From an uncultured Pseudomonadota bacterium (GTDB lineage Bacteria > Pseudomonadota > Gammaproteobacteria > Steroidobacterales > Steroidobacteraceae), in the NCBI GenBank assembly GCA_903898785.1, contig CAIUGU010000142.1, forward strand, positions 1-64,000: a stretch of 64,000 bases of DNA, read 5' to 3'. The notes below the pieces were generated by a model that worked only from the letters and a program-made list of their open reading frames with translations, made no database searches and had not been told where the DNA came from. Below are positions 36,377 to 43,603 of this stretch, in pieces. Both the position numbers and the translations under genes were made by a program. How positions within the stretch are numbered: position 1 is the first letter of the stretch; every line of letters begins with the position of its first letter.

Positions 36377-37686
36377 AGTCGATCCGCGCCCGCCTGCTCG
36401 TCTGGCTGCTCGGCGCCGTGCTGCTGACGGGCATTGCCGGCGGCTGGCAGATCTATCGCAACGCACTGGCCGAGGCGAATGAGTTCTTCGACTACCAGTT
36501 GCGCCAGACCGCGCTGACACTGCGCGACCAGTCGTTCCAGTATGCGTTGCCGCCGGACCTCACGATCAACGAGCCTGGCTATGACTTCGTCGTGCAGGTG
36601 TGGAGCCTCGATGGCGTCCGCATCTATCTCTCGCAACCGCATGCGGTGCTGCCCGGCATCACGACGCTTGGCTTCTCCACGGTCGATACGACCGGAGGAC
36701 AGTGGCGCGTATTCGGCGCACAAGCGCGTCGGCAGGTGATCCAGGTGGCACAGCCGATGAGCGTGCGTTCGGCGCAGGCCGCGCGGTTCGCGCTCAGGAC
36801 ACTGCTGCCGTTCGCATGGTTCGTGCCGCTGCTCGGCATCGCGATCTGGTTCCTCGTGGGTCTGAGCCTGCGGCCCCTCGATCGTCTTGCCGGGACCGTG
36901 GAGGCTCGCGATCCCGCATCGCTGCAGCCGTTGCCGGATGCAGCCCTGCCAGAAGAGGCTCGTCCTCTCGTCGCGTCGCTGAACACGCTGCTCGGCCGGT
37001 TGAACTCGGTCTTGCAGCGGGAACGCGCCTTCATCGCCGATGCGGCCCATGAACTCAGGACGCCGATGACGGCGCTGCGGCTGCAGGTGGAGGCCGTCGA
37101 GAAGTCGCCCGACCCCGCCGAGCGCGCGCAGGCCGTGCAGCAGCTTGCCGCCGGGGTCGAGCGTTCGTCGCGACTCGTGGAGCAGTTGTTGTCGCTGGCG
37201 AGACAGGACCCGGGCATCGACCGCCCGCATATCGCCGTGGCGCTCGATCGTCTTGCAGCGGACGTGGTCTCCGAGATGGTGCCCGTCGCAGACCGGAAAT
37301 CGGTGGATGTAGGCCTCGACGACACGTCGCCTGTCCAGGTGCAGGGCAATGAGGATTCGCTCAGGACACTGGTGCGCAACCTCGTCGATAACGCGATTCG
37401 CTACACGCCGGCCGGCGGCAAGGTGGACATCGCGCTCATCAAGGCCCCGGATCACGTCGCGTTGCGTGTCACGGATAGCGGCCCCGGTATTCATCCCGCC
37501 GACCGCGGCCGTGTGTTCGACCGCTTCGTGCGCCTGCCTGGCAGTGGTGCCATCGGCAGCGGCTTGGGGTTGGCCATCGTCAAGACGATCGCCGAGGCCC
37601 ACGGCGCCACGGTCGAGTTGGGCGATGGCCCGTCCGGGCGCGGCCTGGCCGTGACCGTGAAGTTTCCCGCCACCCGCACGGCCTGA
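36373..37686 (+). CDS. Sensor histidine kinase (QseC/PmrB-like)
   Basis: This 437-residue inner-membrane kinase has two transmembrane helices (about residues 8-27 and 142-165) around a periplasmic sensing region, then a HAMP-like linker, a HisKA domain with the phosphoacceptor His226 (DAAHELRTPMTAL), and an HATPase_c domain with N-, G1- and G2-box motifs (NAIRYTPAGG, DSGPGIHP, GSGLGLAI). It pairs with the preceding regulator. The signal sensed is unknown. Confidence 0.92.
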   Translation: MKSIRARLLVWLLGAVLLTGIAGGWQIYRNALAEANEFFDYQLRQTALTLRDQSFQYALPPDLTINEPGYDFVVQVWSLDGVRIYLSQPHAVLPGITTLGFSTVDTTGGQWRVFGAQARRQVIQVAQPMSVRSAQAARFALRTLLPFAWFVPLLGIAIWFLVGLSLRPLDRLAGTVEARDPASLQPLPDAALPEEARPLVASLNTLLGRLNSVLQRERAFIADAAHELRTPMTALRLQVEAVEKSPDPAERAQAVQQLAAGVERSSRLVEQLLSLARQDPGIDRPHIAVALDRLAADVVSEMVPVADRKSVDVGLDDTSPVQVQGNEDSLRTLVRNLVDNAIRYTPAGGKVDIALIKAPDHVALRVTDSGPGIHPADRGRVFDRFVRLPGSGAIGSGLGLAIVKTIAEAHGATVELGDGPSGRGLAVTVKFPATRTA

Positions 37687-37690
37687 TTCA

Positions 37691-37707
37691 TTTAAGTCAG
37701 CCTTAAG
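37691..37707 (+). promoter_or_regulatory. PmrA-like direct repeat in front of the Do protease gene
   Basis: TTTAAG-TCAGC-CTTAAG has two related hexamers separated by five bases, the 11-bp repeat pattern bound by PmrA/QseB-type regulators. It lies 88 bases upstream of the protease ATG, directly after the sensor kinase gene. Confidence 0.5.
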
Positions 37708-37733
37708 TCTTCGACTGCAGTCTCCCGCTCCAT

Positions 37734-37765
37734 GAGGCGGCCCTCCCCATGGGGAGGGCCGCCTC
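37734..37765. repeat. Perfect 32-bp palindrome upstream of the Do protease gene
   Basis: GAGGCGGCCCTCCCC and its reverse complement meet at a central AT, giving a perfect 32-bp palindrome in the gap between the sensor kinase and protease genes, 30 bases before the protease ATG. It could be a terminator-like hairpin for the kinase transcript or a 5' leader structure. No T tract follows. Confidence 0.6.
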
Positions 37766-37795
37766 CACCGTCACAGGACAGAGTGGAGAGTTGCC

Positions 37796-39310
37796 ATGTC
37801 GATTCAGACCTCAATCAGAAAGCCCCTGGTGGCCGCCGTGCTGGGTGCACTCGTCGCCGCCGTTCCCTTGAGCACGCTCCTTGCCCGCCAGTCGCCCGTG
37901 CGCGACGTGATGCCCGTCAGCTCCGTGGCCACGACCACGGCCCCGTCCGCTCCGGTGGTCGCCGATGCCCTGCCGGCTGCGGTTGCCGCGCCGTTGCCCC
38001 GGACCGGCGTGCAGCTTCCCGATTTCAGCGCGCTGGTCGAGCGCTACGGACCTGCCGTCGTGAACATCCAGGTCAAGTCCACGGTCAAGACCGCGGGCGG
38101 CCTGCAGTTGCCACCCGGCATGAGCCAGGACGATCCCTTCTTCCGCTTCTTCCAGGGCGATCCGCGCCAGCAGCGCGACATGCCCACCCGGGGCGAGGGC
38201 TCGGGCTTCATCGTCGATGCGAACGGCATCGTGCTGACGAATGCCCACGTAGTGCAGGATGCCAAGGAAGTGACGGTCAAGCTCACCGACAAGCGTGAGT
38301 TCACCGCCAAGGTGCTGGGCAGCGATCAGAAGAGCGACGTGGCCGTCCTCAAGATCGACGCGAAGAACCTGCCCACCGTGCGCCTCGGCGATCCGTCGAA
38401 GGTGAAGGTCGGCGAATGGGTCGTCGCGATCGGCGCGCCGTTCGGCTTCGAGAACTCGGTGACGCAGGGCATCGTGAGCGCGAAGGGTCGCGTGCTGCCC
38501 GACGGTTCCTATGTGCCATTCCTGCAGACCGACGTCGCGATCAATCCCGGCAACTCCGGTGGCCCGCTGTTCAATCTCGACGGCGAAGTGATCGGCATCA
38601 ACTCGCAGATCTATTCGCGCAGCGGCGGCTACCAGGGAGTGTCCTTCTCCATCCCGATGGATGTCGCGATGAACGTCGCGGACCAGTTGCGGGACAGCGG
38701 CCACGTGTCGCGTGCGCGCCTCGGCGTCACGATCCAGTCTCTCGACCAGGGTCTCGCGCAGTCGTTCGGTCTCGATACGGCGAAGGGCGCGCTCGTCGCG
38801 AGCGTCGAGAAGGACAGTCCTGCCGACAAGGCCGGCATCGAGGCCGGCGACATCATCCTGTCGGTCGGCGGCCAGTCCATTGCGGACTCGTCCGAGCTGC
38901 CCGTGAAGATCGCGAGCCGCCAGCCCGGCTCGAAGGTAGACGTCGAAGTCTGGCGCAAGAGCCGCAAGCAGTCGCTCTCAGTGAAGCTCGGCGAGATGGA
39001 TGCGCCACGCACGGCCGCCACGCAGGGCGACCAGGGTGCGGACTCGGGTCGCCTTGGCCTCGCCGTCCGCCCGCTGACCGGCGACGAGCAGCGCGAGCTG
39101 GAAACGCAGGGTGGCTTGCTGGTGCAGCAGGTCGGCGGTGCGGCGGCAGAAGCGGGCATTCAGCCCGGTGACGTGGTGCTGTCGGCCAACGGCCAGCCCA
39201 TCAGGAGTGTCGATGACCTGAAGAGCATTGTCGCGAAGAGCCAGAACCACATTGCGCTGCTCATGCAGCGAGGCGATACGCGGCTGTTCGTTCCGGTTGA
39301 GCTCGGTTGA
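37796..39310 (+). CDS. Do family (DegP/DegQ-like) periplasmic serine endopeptidase
   Basis: This 504-residue protease has a signal or anchor segment (residues 1-31), a trypsin-like domain with catalytic triad His151 (LTNAHVV), Asp181 (KSDVAVLKID) and Ser254 (NPGNSGGPL), and two PDZ domains (about residues 280-375 and 400-500). It degrades and holds misfolded envelope proteins. A PmrA-like box and a palindrome lie upstream, and a strong terminator follows. Confidence 0.94.
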   Translation: MSIQTSIRKPLVAAVLGALVAAVPLSTLLARQSPVRDVMPVSSVATTTAPSAPVVADALPAAVAAPLPRTGVQLPDFSALVERYGPAVVNIQVKSTVKTAGGLQLPPGMSQDDPFFRFFQGDPRQQRDMPTRGEGSGFIVDANGIVLTNAHVVQDAKEVTVKLTDKREFTAKVLGSDQKSDVAVLKIDAKNLPTVRLGDPSKVKVGEWVVAIGAPFGFENSVTQGIVSAKGRVLPDGSYVPFLQTDVAINPGNSGGPLFNLDGEVIGINSQIYSRSGGYQGVSFSIPMDVAMNVADQLRDSGHVSRARLGVTIQSLDQGLAQSFGLDTAKGALVASVEKDSPADKAGIEAGDIILSVGGQSIADSSELPVKIASRQPGSKVDVEVWRKSRKQSLSVKLGEMDAPRTAATQGDQGADSGRLGLAVRPLTGDEQRELETQGGLLVQQVGGAAAEAGIQPGDVVLSANGQPIRSVDDLKSIVAKSQNHIALLMQRGDTRLFVPVELG

Positions 39311-39395
39311 TTGGATAGGCGTGGAGGATCGAGCGATCCTCCCGCGCCCTTTGGCGCTGTGTTTGAGTCGATGTTGATGTGTCTGTAGACGACTC

Positions 39396-39433
39396 GGGCC
39401 GGCACGCGTCCCCCGCGTGCCGGCCCTTTTTTT
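39396..39433 (+). terminator. Intrinsic terminator after the Do protease gene
   Basis: A 13-bp GC stem (39396-39408 with 39414-39426) and TCCCC-type loop is followed by seven T residues. This is a textbook Rho-independent terminator. Confidence 0.92.
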
Positions 39434-39509
39434 CTTGAGCTTGTGGAGGGCGGGGCGGCATCATGTCACGCACCGGGGCGGTCTCCCGGGTAACCCTCTG
39501 GCCAGACAC

Positions 39510-40355
39510 ATGCCGCAACCGCCGTTCACCAGCGAGGCGACGCTTTCCGGAAGAGTCATCGCGATTCCGGAGACACGCGAGCTCGACGTGTTTGCCGCCA
39601 TGCTCGAACGGCGCGGCGCCACGGTCCTGCGTTGCCCGCTGGTGGCCATCCTGGACGCACCCGATCCCGCGCCGGTCCTCGAGTGGATACGGCAGTTCAA
39701 CGCTGGCGGCTGCGATGACCTGATCCTGCTGACCGGCGAGGGGTTGCGGCGCCTCCTGGCGTGCATCGACCGGCATGCACCGGAGTTGCGGGCGCCGTTC
39801 GTCGAGCGACTGGCCGCCGTCCGCAAGATCACCCGGGGCCCCAAACCCGCGAGGGCGTTGCGTGAACTCGGCCTCAAGCCGGAGATTGCCGCCGATGTGC
39901 CGACGACGGCGGGTGTCATCGCGGCCCTCACCCCGTTTGATCTCACGGGCAGGAGAGTGGGCGTGCAGCTGTATGGGACCGAGCCCAATCTGCCTTTGAT
40001 GGAGTTCCTGCAGCAGGCGGGGGCCGTGCCGTTGACGGTCGCGCCCTATGTCTACGCCGACAAGTCGGCCGATGAAGCCGTCCGGGCGCTGCTCGATCAA
40101 CTCGCCGCGGGAGTGGTGGATGCCATTGCGTTCACGAGCACGCCGCAGGTGACACGGTTGTTCGCGGTGGCAGATGCGGCAACGGTGCAGGCCGCGCTAT
40201 CGAAGACGCTGGTGGCTGCAGTCGGGCCCGTCGTGGCCGAGACGCTCGCATCGCGGGGCATTCAGGCGCAGATCACGCCGACCGAATCGTTCTTTCTCAA
40301 GCCGCTGACCACGGCGCTGGAAGCGCGCTTAAGCGTGAAGCACCCGGGAGAGTAG
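39510..40355 (+). CDS. Second uroporphyrinogen-III synthase-like protein (HemD fold)
   Basis: This 281-residue protein has the HemD fold, with 'IAIPETRELDVFAAMLERRGATV' early, a central GPKPARALRELGL hinge and a second-domain sequence DAIAFTSTPQVTRLF. It shares domain layout with the hemC-linked HemD at 17265 but is clearly divergent. HemD-like proteins of this kind may serve a second tetrapyrrole branch such as siroheme, or be regulatory. It is not next to heme genes here. The ATG at 39510 was used. Confidence 0.75.
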   Translation: MPQPPFTSEATLSGRVIAIPETRELDVFAAMLERRGATVLRCPLVAILDAPDPAPVLEWIRQFNAGGCDDLILLTGEGLRRLLACIDRHAPELRAPFVERLAAVRKITRGPKPARALRELGLKPEIAADVPTTAGVIAALTPFDLTGRRVGVQLYGTEPNLPLMEFLQQAGAVPLTVAPYVYADKSADEAVRALLDQLAAGVVDAIAFTSTPQVTRLFAVADAATVQAALSKTLVAAVGPVVAETLASRGIQAQITPTESFFLKPLTTALEARLSVKHPGE

Positions 40356-40459
40356 GGAAGCCGGGGAAGCCGGATGCCAGGGATTCCCTTCTTGGTGAAG
40401 GCGCTGGCTTCCGGGACTTCCCGGCGTTCGCAGGTCTTCCGGACAGTCCTGCAAGCGCG

Positions 40460-40564
40460 TCAGCGCTTGGTCGCCTTCTTCTCTTTCTTCGCCGCGCGCT
40501 TTTCCTCGAGCGTCTTGGCGGGCTTCTTCTTGTCTTCCTTCTTCCGTTCCATGCCCTTGCCCAT
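40460..40564 (-). CDS. 34-residue lysine-rich microprotein
   Basis: This small reading frame encodes 34 residues, beginning MGKGMERKKEDKKKPAK and rich in Lys, Glu and Arg, and is too short for usual gene finders. An AAAGGAG Shine-Dalgarno sequence lies seven bases before the ATG. The composition and the repeated KK(A)xxEK pattern suggest a basic helix that may bind RNA or ribosomes. Similar short lysine-rich proteins occur in other gammaproteobacteria, as far as I recall. It is on the minus strand between the HemD-like and LysR genes. Confidence 0.7.
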   Translation of the reverse strand: MGKGMERKKEDKKKPAKTLEEKRAAKKEKKATKR

Positions 40565-40603
40565 GGTAGTGCTCCTTTCAGGTAGTGATGAACAATCGGG
40601 AAA

Positions 40604-41521
40604 TCAGGGTTCGAGGCGCTCGCCCTCGGGCGGTGCGAACTGCCGGCAGCACTCGGCCAGCCAGTCGTGGAAGCGCATGACCTTGGGCAGGTCGTAGTGG
40701 TGCACCGGGGCAACGAAGTAATAGGCGGCCTTCTGGCGCACGCTCTGTTCCGATGGGCGCACGAGCCGGCCCGCCGCGAGGTCCGCAGCAACCAGCGACC
40801 AGCGTGCAAGGGCGAGACCCTGGCCGTTCTCCGCGGCCGACAATGCCTGCAGCGCATCGGCGAGCACGGGGCCGTGTTCGGCGCGCGTGGTATCGCCACC
40901 GACACGGCGCAGCCAGTCCTGCCACGGTTCCCCGGCGCTGTGCAGCAGCGGATACTTGTTGAGATCGCCGAGCGTGCGGATCGGCCCGAGCTTCGCGAGC
41001 AGCGCGGGGCTGCAGACCGGGAACACCCATTCGTCGAGCATCCTCTCGGCCTTGAGGTCGGGCCAGGGGCCGACGCCGTAGCGCACGGCGGCATGGAAGT
41101 CCGTCTGCATGAAGTCGACCAGGTCGTCGCTGGCGTTGAATCGCAGGTCGATCTCGGGGTGTTTCTGGTAGAAGTCACCGAGGCGCGGCAGCAACCACTT
41201 CTGCAGGAACGAACCGAGCAAGCTGATGTTGAGCAGGCCCGAGGTACGGTCGCGGCGGATCTGGTCGACGGCCAGCGCCAGTTCCTCGAACCCGCGGCGG
41301 ACGCCCGGCAGCAGTCGCTTGCCTTGCGGGGTCAGCCGGACCGAGCGGCTGTGGCGTTTGAAGAGCGGCGTTTCGAGAAGCTGTTCGAGGGTCTTGATCT
41401 GGGTGCTGACGGCAGCCGTCGTGACGTTCAGCTTGGTTGCGGCGTCGGTGAAACTCATGTGCTCGGCGACGGCCACGAAGGCACGGAGCGCGGTCAGGGG
41501 CAGCTTGATAGCGTCTGACAT
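40604..41521 (-). CDS. LysR-family transcriptional regulator (GcvA-like)
   Basis: This 305-residue regulator has an N-terminal winged helix-turn-helix (residues 6-65, LRAFVAVAEHMSFTDAATKLNVTTAAVSTQIKTLEQ) and a substrate-binding domain (residues 90-300). Its closest recognisable group is GcvA. It is divergent from the GNAT gene, and a perfect AAGTTAACTT palindrome lies in the shared intergenic region. The ligand and targets are unknown. Confidence 0.9.
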   Translation of the reverse strand: MSDAIKLPLTALRAFVAVAEHMSFTDAATKLNVTTAAVSTQIKTLEQLLETPLFKRHSRSVRLTPQGKRLLPGVRRGFEELALAVDQIRRDRTSGLLNISLLGSFLQKWLLPRLGDFYQKHPEIDLRFNASDDLVDFMQTDFHAAVRYGVGPWPDLKAERMLDEWVFPVCSPALLAKLGPIRTLGDLNKYPLLHSAGEPWQDWLRRVGGDTTRAEHGPVLADALQALSAAENGQGLALARWSLVAADLAAGRLVRPSEQSVRQKAAYYFVAPVHHYDLPKVMRFHDWLAECCRQFAPPEGERLEP

Positions 41522-41582
41522 TGTTAGTTTCTTTAAAACCGGATCCTCGAAGTAGCGCCTAAACTACGCCTTCGCACAAAAA

Positions 41583-41592
41583 AAGTTAACTT
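41583..41592. promoter_or_regulatory. Palindrome between the LysR and GNAT genes
   Basis: AAGTTAACTT is a perfect 10-bp palindrome in the 105-bp divergent region, 35 bases before the GNAT start and about 60 bases from the LysR start. It is a candidate LysR-type operator, but a regulator site in this class would normally be longer. Confidence 0.35.
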
Positions 41593-41626
41593 CTATTTTC
41601 GGACCCGGCCCCCGGAGGGCCCTTCG

Positions 41627-42124
41627 ATGAACCCGCAATCTTCCTGCCACATCGCTCCCGCCGGACACGCTGACGTCCCCGAGATCCTCGCAATGATCCG
41701 CGAGCTGGCCGAATTCGAGCATCTGCTCCATGAAGCGGTGGCGACCGAGGACGGCATCGCGGCAGCCCTGTTCGGCCCGCGTCCCTACGCCGAAGTCCTG
41801 ATCGCCCGGGTCGGGGAGGCCCTCGCGGGCTTCGCGCTGTTCTTCCACAACTACTCCACCTTCGTCGGCAAGCCCGGCATCTACCTCGAGGACCTCTACA
41901 TCCGTCCGGCCTTCCGCGGTCAGGGGTGCGGCAAGGCGCTGCTCAAGGCCGTTGCGCAGTTGGCTCTCGAGCGGGGCTGCGGCCGGTTCGAGTGGTCGGT
42001 GCTCGACTGGAACCAACGGGCCATCGATTTCTATCAGTCGATCGGTGCGAGGCCGATGAGCGACTGGACGATGATGAGGGTGGCGGGGAAAGCGTTGGAG
42101 GAGTTGGGAGGCAAAGGCAGATAG
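41627..42124 (+). CDS. GNAT family N-acetyltransferase
   Basis: This 165-residue protein has the GNAT acetyl-CoA-binding signature FRGQGCGKALLKAV and the strand-helix pattern of spermidine/spermine- and diamine-type acetyltransferases, with YLEDLYIRPAFRG before it. It likely transfers acetyl from acetyl-CoA to an amine. The substrate is open. It is transcribed divergently from the LysR gene. Confidence 0.88.
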   Translation: MNPQSSCHIAPAGHADVPEILAMIRELAEFEHLLHEAVATEDGIAAALFGPRPYAEVLIARVGEALAGFALFFHNYSTFVGKPGIYLEDLYIRPAFRGQGCGKALLKAVAQLALERGCGRFEWSVLDWNQRAIDFYQSIGARPMSDWTMMRVAGKALEELGGKGR

Positions 42125-42127
42125 ACC

Positions 42128-42182
42128 GGCCGACTTCGTCGGCAAGGGGGCCTACCGGCAAGGGGGCCGACTTCGTCGGCAA
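42128..42182. repeat. Short hairpin-unit array ending in GGCAAG
   Basis: Two near-identical GGCCGACTTCGTCGGCAA units (42128-42145 and 42165-42182) flank a unit containing CAAGGGGGCCTACCGGCAAG (42143-42162). Each GGCCGAC unit can form a GCCGAC/GTCGGC hairpin. The middle 20-mer recurs exactly at 55422-55441 and inverted at 55512-55530. The rest of the 241-bp gap before dodecin holds no clear gene. Confidence 0.6.
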
Positions 42183-42365
42183 ATGTGCAGCGGGACTGCA
42201 TGAAGCCTGTCGGCAGGCCAGAGTGGAGGACCGAGCGAGCGCGGTGGATTGGTGTTCCTACACGGCAAATCGGCGGGTGGGATTGTTGCGGCGCTTCGGG
42301 GGTAAGCTCGGGGCAGGCGAGCCCATCGATGGGCTGGCGAGTCGTTTCAACAGAAGGAGCTTCCC

Positions 42366-42569
42366 ATGACCGTTGCGCGCATTACTGAAATCTCGTCCAC
42401 GTCGAAGAAGAGTTTTGATGACGCCGTGGAGAACGGCGTGAAGCGGGCCACCAAGACGTTGAAGAACGTCACCGGCGCGTGGGTGGCGGATCAGGAAGTC
42501 GCCGTCTCGAAGGGCAAGATCACCGAGTACAAGGTGCGCCTGAAGGTCACCTTCATTCTCGAGGATTGA
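42366..42569 (+). CDS. Dodecin family flavin-binding protein
   Basis: This 67-residue protein matches dodecins: it starts with the TVARITEISSTSKKSFDDAVENG strand and helix and ends with a strand pair KITEYKVRLKVTFILE. The dodecamer stores and protects FMN or riboflavin. Trp38 in GAWVADQ is the flavin-stacking residue. An AGGAG sequence precedes the ATG. Confidence 0.93.
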   Translation: MTVARITEISSTSKKSFDDAVENGVKRATKTLKNVTGAWVADQEVAVSKGKITEYKVRLKVTFILED

Positions 42570-42655
42570 TCCGCCCAGGGCTGCGGAGGTCGATTGCGGC
42601 AGGATGTGTTCTTCATTGGCCATGAGTCTGGCCTTTTCCAACAGGAGATAAGCTG

Positions 42656-43180
42656 ATGTCACCCGGTGCATTGGCGCGCGCTGGCGCGCTCGTTCTGACG
42701 GTAATGGCGGTGGGTACCACGACGTCCCGCGCGCAGGGGTTGATCGCCCAGCAGAAATTGTCGGCGGCGCTGGCCAACGAGCTCGTCGGCGAGACGGTCG
42801 CGATCTGCGCGAAGAAGGGCTACAAGGTGGCCGTGGCAGTCGTCGACCTCGATGGAGTTCGCCAGGCTTTCCTTCGCGGCGACGGATCGCCGATCCATTC
42901 CAGCGACAACGCCTTCTACAAGGCCTATACGGCTGCCTCCATGACGCTCGGGCGCAATGAAGGCAGCACGCGTGAGGTGGCCGAGCGCATGGCGAAGAAT
43001 CCGCCGTCCACCGTGCCGCCGACCCAGTTGCCGAACATCACGTATGCAGTGGGTGGCGTCGCCATCAGGGCGAACGGCGTCATCATCGGGGGCATCGGGG
43101 TCAGCGGCGCGCCCGGCGGGCAGTTCGACGAAGAGTGTGCGCGCGAGGCATTGGCGAAAATCCAGGCAAGGATGAAGTAG
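42656..43180 (+). CDS. Secreted GlcG/HbpS-like (heme-degradation/binding) protein
   Basis: This 174-residue protein of the DUF336/GlcG family has a signal peptide (residues 1-24) and a compact alpha/beta domain with a typical 'VAVVDLDGVRQAF' strand and a GGVAIRANGVIIGGIGVSGAPGGQFDEECA end. HbpS-like members bind heme, and other family members are of unknown function. It precedes a TonB receptor gene on the same strand after 423 bases. AGGAG precedes the ATG. Confidence 0.85.
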   Translation: MSPGALARAGALVLTVMAVGTTTSRAQGLIAQQKLSAALANELVGETVAICAKKGYKVAVAVVDLDGVRQAFLRGDGSPIHSSDNAFYKAYTAASMTLGRNEGSTREVAERMAKNPPSTVPPTQLPNITYAVGGVAIRANGVIIGGIGVSGAPGGQFDEECAREALAKIQARMK

Positions 43181-43193
43181 GCTGGAGGCTCGG

Positions 43194-43355
43194 TCAGGGC
43201 GAGGATGTGATACCAGCAACCGGACAGCGGTGTTCGATACCGCAGGACGTCTGTCCTTCCCAGGACGCCACTGGCGCATCGAAGTAGAAAGCCCCGGGAC
43301 TCGGGTCCCGGGGTCCATGGCTGCCGTGGTGGCATTTCGGGCAGCTGAGCCGCAT
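43194..43355 (-). other. Possible 53-residue CxxC microprotein, or non-coding
   Basis: The minus strand encodes 53 residues that begin MRLSCPKCHHGSHGPRD and have a second cysteine pair later. GAAGGGA lies six bases before the ATG. But a strong hairpin (43292-43313) interrupts the frame, and no family is recognised. A coding role is unproven. Confidence 0.25.
43292..43313 (-). terminator. Hairpin downstream of the GlcG-like gene
   Basis: CCCCGGGAC (43292-43300) pairs perfectly with GTCCCGGGG (43305-43313) across a TCGG tetraloop. On the minus strand it is followed by CTTTCTACTT. It may act as a terminator for transcripts from either side. Confidence 0.5.
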
Positions 43356-43500
43356 TTGAGTCCCTTCAGGCCGTCGTCGATCGGGTTCGCGTCCTGACTC
43401 GAGTTCTTTTGCAGCGCGAAAAGCGCGCAGAGCGGCCTGATCCCCTTTTGGCGTCCGCACATTGAAGCAATAACGTACGCAGCATTGAGCTGAATAATCT

Positions 43501-43515
43501 TTGACAGCGTTGTCA
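43501..43515 (+). promoter_or_regulatory. TTGACA/palindrome in front of the TonB receptor gene
   Basis: TTGACA at 43501 overlaps the inverted repeat TGACA-GCGT-TGTCA (43502-43515), which could be both a -35 element and an operator. The -10 is unclear (GATCAT at normal distance). A second palindrome, GTATCGATAC, is at 43565-43574. The rest of the 423-base gap shows no gene except the doubtful one at 43194. Confidence 0.35.
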
Positions 43516-43603
43516 TGTTTACAGATCATCCACCGCCGAATTCGTATAACTAGCGGGTGGATCGGTATCGATACGCCCAAACCAGCGCAGCAGGGAGACA
43601 ACC

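Noticed and set aside
42128..42182. Repeat units as a possible CRISPR array
   Set aside because: Only a few units, directly contiguous without unique spacers of regular length, and no cas genes in the window.
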